Source of the DNA: Atopsyche davidsoni
Lineage: Eukaryota > Arthropoda > Insecta > Trichoptera > Hydrobiosidae
DNA: 64,000 nt
Assembly (NCBI GenBank): GCA_022113835.1
Contig: JAILWY010000012.1
Coordinates: 5,332,001 to 5,396,000, forward strand
Direction: 5' to 3'
In this document: positions 56,996-64,000 of the stretch, in pieces
Position numbering within the stretch: the stretch's first letter is position 1
Layout: every line of letters begins with the position of its first letter
Position numbers and translations under genes: made by a program
The notes under the pieces: generated by a model
Told to the model about the DNA's origin: nothing
Database searches by the model: none
The model's input: only the letters and a program-made list of their open reading frames with translations

Positions 56996-58959
56996 ATAAT
57001 TTTCCCACGGATTTTGTTTTTGTTGATTTTTAAGGGAATACTCAACAATATATTGTATATTATTAAATATAAATACCGCTGCCCCATCCTATTCGATAAA
57101 TATATGAATTTTTTTTTGGTGTTTTCAAGAGCAATTTTTTAATATATTTGTTTATTTATAGTAAGTATGTTTTGATTTTCTACGTGGGTTTTTTTTTAAT
57201 TATTGTTTCAATAGATTTTTGGTGTCATGGTATTAAATTAACATAGATTTTATATTTACACAATGCAAACTATAGATCATACAATTAAATCAAAATACGA
57301 TTCAATTATTGACCAATATTAAATATTGATAGCACAATCCTAAATCAATTTTTAATTAAAGACTGATAATTTTTAAACAATAATAATAATACATTGAGAT
57401 GAGACTTATACTAATTAATACATCAATTAGAAAAATATCCAGATAATCTTTTAATCTAGAAAATTTTGATCTTTTGAGTTGTTTTTGGCATGAGAGTTAA
57501 AAACATAAAATAATAATATGTTAGTAATTTGCATTACAGCAATCAAGTTTTAACAGGACTGATGACAACAATATACGATTCCCAACACCGCCACGGAACT
57601 TTTTTTTTATATTGAAAAATATAACATTGCTTGTTGCTTCACAAACAGGATAACAATAAAATACCTGTATATCACTTTGTAGGATTCTAATATCGAAATA
57701 CTTACGTATTTCTGTAAAAAAAAAACAAAGAAAATCAACTCATAAATACAAATTAAGCCTCGCATCCCCGGGAACGCGAGTCGTTCTTACAAAGCAATTT
57801 AAAAAGTTAGATTTAGAGTGTCAGTACTGGATTGCTTTATTTTACCATGAATAATGTATACTTTTAAATTTATACCCGGCATATCCCCCAAAGATCAAAA
57901 ACAATCTTCTTGCCTCCGTAATGGCGGTGGGGTGTGAGCGGGTGGGGGCGCCGTATGGAGATGTGGCCGCGGAGTCTCCGGCCCGAGGAATCCTCCTCTC
58001 GGCACACGCATGCTCCATAAAACTGGATTGAAGTAATCACATTTGGTTGGTTGATTCTAGACCGCACGGTCGAGGGCCACCGGGGGGCATGGGGGCGCGC
58101 CCCCTCGCCGCCGCGGGGATCGTCAGCTCTCCTTTGTATGTGCTTTGATAGTTTTAGAAAGAGGACAAATGGTTTGGTTCAATATTGAAAAGGCGCCCCG
58201 GCACTGGCGGTGCTTGTGGGAGGATTCTACGGGGCGAGGATTAGGGCGCGCGGAAAGTACATTACTATCAACTGCTAGTGAATTTATTTAAAACTGAACA
58301 TCAACTATTTTTTTTGGCGAACAAACGTTCATCTGTTGAGAAATTCATCAGACTGTATCAAACAAACAGTACGGTAAGATAAAAATATTAATTTTTGATA
58401 TGTATTAGTAGCTTTTGAAATAACTCTTAAAAACGACTTGTATAGTAATTAAAAATACAATCGCAAAACATTTGAAATATCAAAAATATGCATAACTGGT
58501 ATTTAATTTTAATAGTTTTTATTAAAAGTCATTGGTTTTTGAATAAACAGAGTTTTTCTCAAAATGTAAAGCTACGTTGTCTGTACAAAAAATAAGTATT
58601 TGTTATAAAATCAAGGTGATTTTTAACTGATGGTAAGATTTTCAGAGATTACGATTGGGAAAAAGTGATAATAAAATTTTGAAATTTTACACACAAAAAA
58701 ACACACCATATATATATATTTAAAATATCCTCTATTCGTGGTTGATATTAAAAATTATTATATAACTTTTTGTTTTAGATTTAGATGGATTCATAATAAT
58801 ATGTATTTTAAATAAGTATACGCGTACATCCAAACAAGGCGATATAATTTTTCTTCCCCAAATGCACCCCTCGCCGTGGGGTACGTATGAGTACAAATTA
58901 CTTCCTTTACGTACGCAGGCACTTGACTATTTCCGCGCGCCCCCATAAAAGGCGGCCGC

Positions 58960-59022
58960 CCGCGCCCCCCCGCCCCCGCCCCCGCGCCCCTCCGCCCCCG
59001 CCCCCGCCCCCGCGCCCCCGCA
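58960..59022. repeat. C-rich low-complexity tract (CCCCCG units)
   Basis: Repeated CCCCCG with a few variants. The minus strand has many G runs and could form quadruplexes. It creates long stop-free Gly/Arg/Ala frames on the minus strand (58791-59136) that are not genes. Confidence 0.85.
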
Positions 59023-62000
59023 CCACGCCCCGGTAATGCATTCAAACGCGAGCAATCCAAACTGAAATAACCGATTCGGGCCTGTCCCAGGGGCGGCGTT
59101 CTGGCCGACCCACCAAAATCTAAAACCTGAACTCAAAAGCGCCAGAACCTCTAGCGACGGAAACTAAAAACTCACGAGAAATATGAAAATCAAAATTCAT
59201 TAATCCAAATTATTAAGAAGAGCACATGCATTAGGCCTTCATATATTTAACGCGCTCTCTGGTAATGATAACTAATATATATTTTTTATATGTTCAGATT
59301 ATAGAAAATCTCCATCAATGTTTTGGTTTCTCAAAGAATGTCTTTCCCTTCAAGTTAGACACGATTCATATTTGCTTCACCTAGATTAGGTCGATAAGCT
59401 AGCGTACTAACTGGCCTACGTGGCAGGTAATAATCGAGGCGGTATGCTGTATATTTAAAAAAAAATAATAATTAATACTATATGCTCGATAGCCATCTTG
59501 TTCCATCGCTTGGGGTCGGCGGATTAGTTCAGTGGCGGCTGTGGCCAGGGGGTTTTTCAGGCCAGCGAGCGCCGCAAGAATCGCAGTCCGCCCTTTGAAT
59601 TGCAAATCGTCCGGTCGGAGCCAACTGTAAAACCGGCCAAATCTAATCGGGGTATCGGTGCCGGGTTATTATCTTTGGACGGGAAAATCTCTTTGATGGA
59701 GCCCTGCGCGGGTGTGGTGGTGCGGCTCACGTATGTCGATCGCTCCCGCACACACTGCGCCTTCGGGAAAATGGCTGACTACAGGATCGTAGCTTAAATA
59801 CGCTTTGTTCGCCATACGAGCAGGTTGAAGGCTTATCAAATTCTCACAATAGTTTTCAAGAAATGTAACATGTGCACATTTATTTAAAATTTTCATATAT
59901 TTTTTATCTTAAAAATAACACATAATCTATTATTTTTTTCTATTAAAGAATAATTATTTACTTTAACTTAGTTTGTAAATAATAACGAAACTTTTGATAA
60001 ATTTGATTATGTAATAACAAAAATCTACGTCAGAATCTTTTTAAATAGCACATTTGGTGAACAAATTTAAAAATTACTTCACTGAATTAATATTGAATGT
60101 GACAAATTTTCATAGACAACGAATACAAATATTTTTAGCCACAACAAAAAGCTTATTTTGCCGTCTAAATATTTATAAATTCGGCTATGCAACCTTTAAA
60201 AACTGAAAAATATTTCAGTATCTTATAAACATCGTTTACTGAGAATATTTTCAAAAAATTTCGGATAGCATATTTAATTTTTGATGGCATTTATATTAAT
60301 TATTTTGTAACTGTTACTATTTTTAATAAAAACCAAAAACTTAAAAAAAAACAGAAAATGGGCCTAGCCTTGCATGATATTGACGGCCATAGATTAAACA
60401 AGCTAGATAAGGTCTTATTGAAACGTCGATTCTCCCTCAAACGTCAACAAACACATGACATGATTTACTAACACAACCTTTTTTTGTTTACAAGATATCA
60501 AGGTGTCATAATTCTTAGAAAAAACATGTCCAACATTATTGACACGGATTTTTGGTTTATCTTTGATAAAAGTGTTTACATTGATTGAAATGGATACATA
60601 CATTAAAAATGCCACATTTAATAAGCTTATTTCTGAAGTTTAAATTTATTTTACATTTCAATTAAGTTTATTTTTAAAATGCAACATTCGCGCTTAAAAA
60701 AATTAAAAGAAATTTTAAATCGGAATTATTTTCTTTTTTGATAAACAATTGACAATTTCAATCTAACATATCTAGTTTCGCAAGGAAATGCAAAATTTTA
60801 GAGTAGGTATGGGCATTGATCTTGTTTGATTAGCAATAAGATTGTTTTTCTAGAAAAGATGCGAAAAATAATGTCGCATCTAAATAGCAAGAAAAAATTA
60901 CATATTTTTGGTGAATTTTATTGTTATTTTTCATGGTCACCTGTCAATGGAAAAAAACAATAAATCCATATTATTTGAGATGTGCGTGCTATTTATTCCC
61001 TTACACTTTGCAGCTCGAAGGCAGATGCTCCGGGGCGACAAAGTAAATGATGGTCGTTAGGAGGAAGAGCGCTGGACGGATGACCAGGGCGAGCTGCGGT
61101 CTGGACTTTGTCAGTTTTACGACACAATCCACTCGCAGTCTTAACCTAATTGTTCTGCTAGTTAACTCCTTTGCCTAGCTCGGTGAGAAATCTTCAGAGA
61201 ACAATGTTCGCAGACACCCTGAACTAACACATTCAGGATTTACACAATCAAAATAAAATGTAACAAAATATTTACTTTTACTTTTAAGAAACGCTGTATA
61301 GTGACTTCAATCGCTGGAAAGCTTCAACAACTTATATAATATATATTTATAATTTATCTGTAAAATTTGAAACAATTTAAATTCAAATTATTTATAAATG
61401 AATTTAGGCTTTCGAAAGTATTAAAGTATTAATCTTGGGTGTCTTTACTACCAACTCGCTGGTCCTACCCTATAAAACTGAGCATGGACGCACTTCTCTC
61501 ACCCCATAAAGTTACCTTTATAATTTATGAAGGTTAACCGGGCAATAAAGCAGCCTGTCCAAATGAAAGCATTAGCCTGTAAATTTCCACACAACTTTTG
61601 CGGACACTGTCCCCATCACAGAAAAAAGATAAGTTGGGCATAAAAATACTATGTTTCTAATAATCATCGATTATTATTGTTAAATATTCTTAATAAGTCT
61701 TTTTCAATACTCAAAGTTACGTTCATCTAATGATTTCCAATTCGCGGATCGTATCTATTAAAATTTTCTGTTAAAAATAAAACATTTGCAAATTAGGTAC
61801 ACGCTCAAGAAACAAGATCTTAATTTATCTCTGCATTTCTATTAATAGACATACAGATAAAAATTTGTTAATTAGCTACCACCTAATTAAACGCAAAACT
61901 TTCTATCTCGTAAAACAATAATATTGATAATATTATACATTTTAAAATATATTGGAGTTTTTTTTCAATATTTTAATGTATATAGTGTAAAAATGGATAT

Positions 62001-64000
62001 TAAAATACAAACTCATAAAAGATGTGTGTATTTTTATACACATGATTGCGTATAAAAATACTGTGCAGGTACCTATACTTACACCCACAAACGCATCGGT
62101 ATGACTAATCCTTGCTATATTCCTAGCATTTAAATAATTATTAGTGTAATTAATAAACATACATAAATAATTATTTTTTTTGTTAGTCACGTTTCTATGT
62201 ACACCCTTGGTTACTTGGGACCAAATGCAAGAGAAAGTCAAAGACTGACCAGCGACTCCGTCACTACACATTACAGGGGCGTGCTCAGACAATTGGGGAG
62301 TTGACATCGGGCTTTGCATTTGTGCACCGCCGGAAGATAATCACAAGACTGATAATTACAAGTGAATAAATTACATATAAGTAAAATGTATAAATTATTC
62401 GCTTCATATTCAACGAATATGCTAAATATATTTGTTTTATAATCTTTTTGTTATTTATTTATTCAAAACTTACAAATCAATATGACCTCAGAAGAAAACA
62501 TCGCTTTATTAAAAATAAAACAAATAAAAAATATTTAATATTATATCAAAAATACGATATTAATTTTTTTTTCATAATTATTGATTTACTCATATCCAAA
62601 CAGTGTTTCTACGATTTATTAATTAACACTTTGGAACAAAAGATTTTCATAAAAAAATATTTTACATGTACTTTTTTTGACTAACAAGGAGAATTAATAT
62701 TTATTTATGTAAAAATAATTTGTATGTATACGTCGTCAAGAAAAGTTTTTAAAATGTAAATAGTCTGTTGATAATAGAAGACTTGATGATATCTGGTTAT
62801 AATTGTGGTAGAAAAATCTTGGATTGCTCATTTGTACAATAGAAATGAGTTATTTTTTGTTTGTTACTTTAATTTACCTCTCAGGGTTAATTAGCAAGTA
62901 CAGGGATGAGTATTATATATGAAGTGAACCCTTTAGTAAGTTGAGCAGCCTTTTCACGCAGCGAAGTAGTATTTATCCCATGTCCAATTTTCTTTATGGT
63001 TTTAATTAAACGCTTTCCACTTGACTGCCCTTCTCTCCCCCACGGGCATTCTACCTTTTTTCTTTGTTACGTCCACAAGAAGGATTTTTCATTAAACCCT
63101 TAGGAAACTTGCCTTTTCGGATGAGTTGATTTTATTGTTTGGCGATTATAACATTCGCTTACCAACAACATTAATTTTAAACAATTGAATTACATCTTTT
63201 TTTATTATTATTTTATTTTCGAAAAAAAAACTTGGAAAACGCAGACAATCTGTAGTGAAACTCTGTGGTTTATTTTGCTGATCGCTAAACCTACTAAATG
63301 CATTTCATATGCACAGAAGAAGTTTAGGAGGCTTTTATATTACTTTAGTTACTCAAAAATGAACGGAGCTTACAACGAAACTTTATCAGCACCTTTATAT
63401 TCTTTGTTTCTACAACGATTTGGGGACTAGATACAATAAGGTACCATAGTATATCTCACTAAATCAATAATTCACTATAAGGACTCTACTGCGTGTATTT
63501 ATTTTATTTGTGATCGGCCTTTAATATATATGACATGATTGACTATTCCCTTTAAGGGTGTAATTTTTTCTACACAAGTAGTAAATTTGCCTGTCGTATC
63601 GTTCTAATTCTGTGGAGATCAAATCGAGAAAAAAGGCAAACAAATATGGCGTTCAAACCAACGGAGTATATCACTTGAGTTTTTGTTCATTAGCAAGATT
63701 GAATGTTTTTCCCCGTTATCAGATTGCCCCGAACTGCCCACATCGGCTGGACTGTATCAAGGGACAGGGACTAATGAATATTTTTTTGGGAACATTAGCC
63801 GTGAGCCAAACCATCCCGGCCCACCCCACCGGGGAGTCGCCCTCTCCCTCCCGCACAGCGGATGATTAATACGCGCGCTGAGATGGAACATAAAGCCATG
63901 TCACTTATTGTTGCTGTGCGCTTATGATCTCTTCATATCAAATGATGATAGTTCTCAAAAAATACTTGTATCCTTTTTGTAGTATAAAGAATTTTATAAT

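Larger units (their letters stand above)
56604..64000. other. Non-coding stretch with GC islands
   Basis: No gene is supported. Very AT-rich DNA alternates with GC-rich islands near 57890-58260, 58850-59150, 59500-59780, 61000-61200 and 63690-63880. The minus-strand frame at 61942-62319 begins in ordinary-composition DNA but has no recognisable domain. Confidence 0.45.

Noticed and set aside
58791..59136. Gly/Arg-rich minus-strand frames
   Set aside because: Produced by the CCCCCG low-complexity tract.
1..64000. CRISPR arrays, operons or other bacterial systems
   Set aside because: No regularly spaced direct repeats with unique spacers, and composition, introns and transposons are all eukaryotic.

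Overview
The window looks like animal, most likely insect or other arthropod, nuclear DNA. It is AT-rich and gene-poor, with long poly-A/T tracts and GT-AG introns. It carries eukaryotic transposons (Ty3/gypsy LTR element, Helitron fragment, hAT-type MITE, tRNA-derived SINEs) and shows no operons or ribosome-binding sites. The species cannot be fixed from the sequence alone.

The dominant feature is a complete Ty3/gypsy-type LTR retrotransposon on the minus strand at 33709-39906, flanked by a 4-bp target duplication GTAT. Its two 326-bp LTRs differ at one base. It has a tRNA-Leu-like primer site, a purine tract, an intact 420-aa Gag and an intact 1516-aa Pol in an overlapping -1 frame, and no env. 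Gag has an N-terminal SAP motif, a coiled coil, a capsid region and a CCHC knuckle. Pol has protease, RT, RNase H, integrase and a GPY/F module. It then carries an unusual tail: a region closely resembling the OARD1/TARG1 class of macrodomain (ADP-ribose binding/hydrolysis), a CCCH zinc finger, and about 79 residues encoded inside the 3' LTR. This macrodomain-CCCH tail on a recently mobile retrotransposon is the best candidate for an undescribed system here.

Other mobile DNA: 8.6 kb has a tRNA-Thr-like SINE head; 12.3-12.6 kb a Helitron protein fragment; 20.4-20.7 kb a 289-bp hAT-type MITE with an exact 8-bp target duplication. At 27.2-27.6 kb and 56.2-56.4 kb there are two fold-back (inverted-dimer) SINE insertions, each with its own target duplication. 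The second is nested in one arm of a hairpin element with 83-bp arms.

The only host gene model I can support is a small three-exon gene on the minus strand (25580 to 24017). All its introns are phase 0 with good splice sites and a poly(A) signal follows, but I do not recognise the product. The rest is AT-rich DNA studded with about thirty GC-rich islands of 100-400 bp, most of them in the right-hand third. These may be regulatory or conserved non-coding elements. Minisatellites, G-quadruplex-type tracts, a pair of CRE palindromes and a few hairpins are also present.
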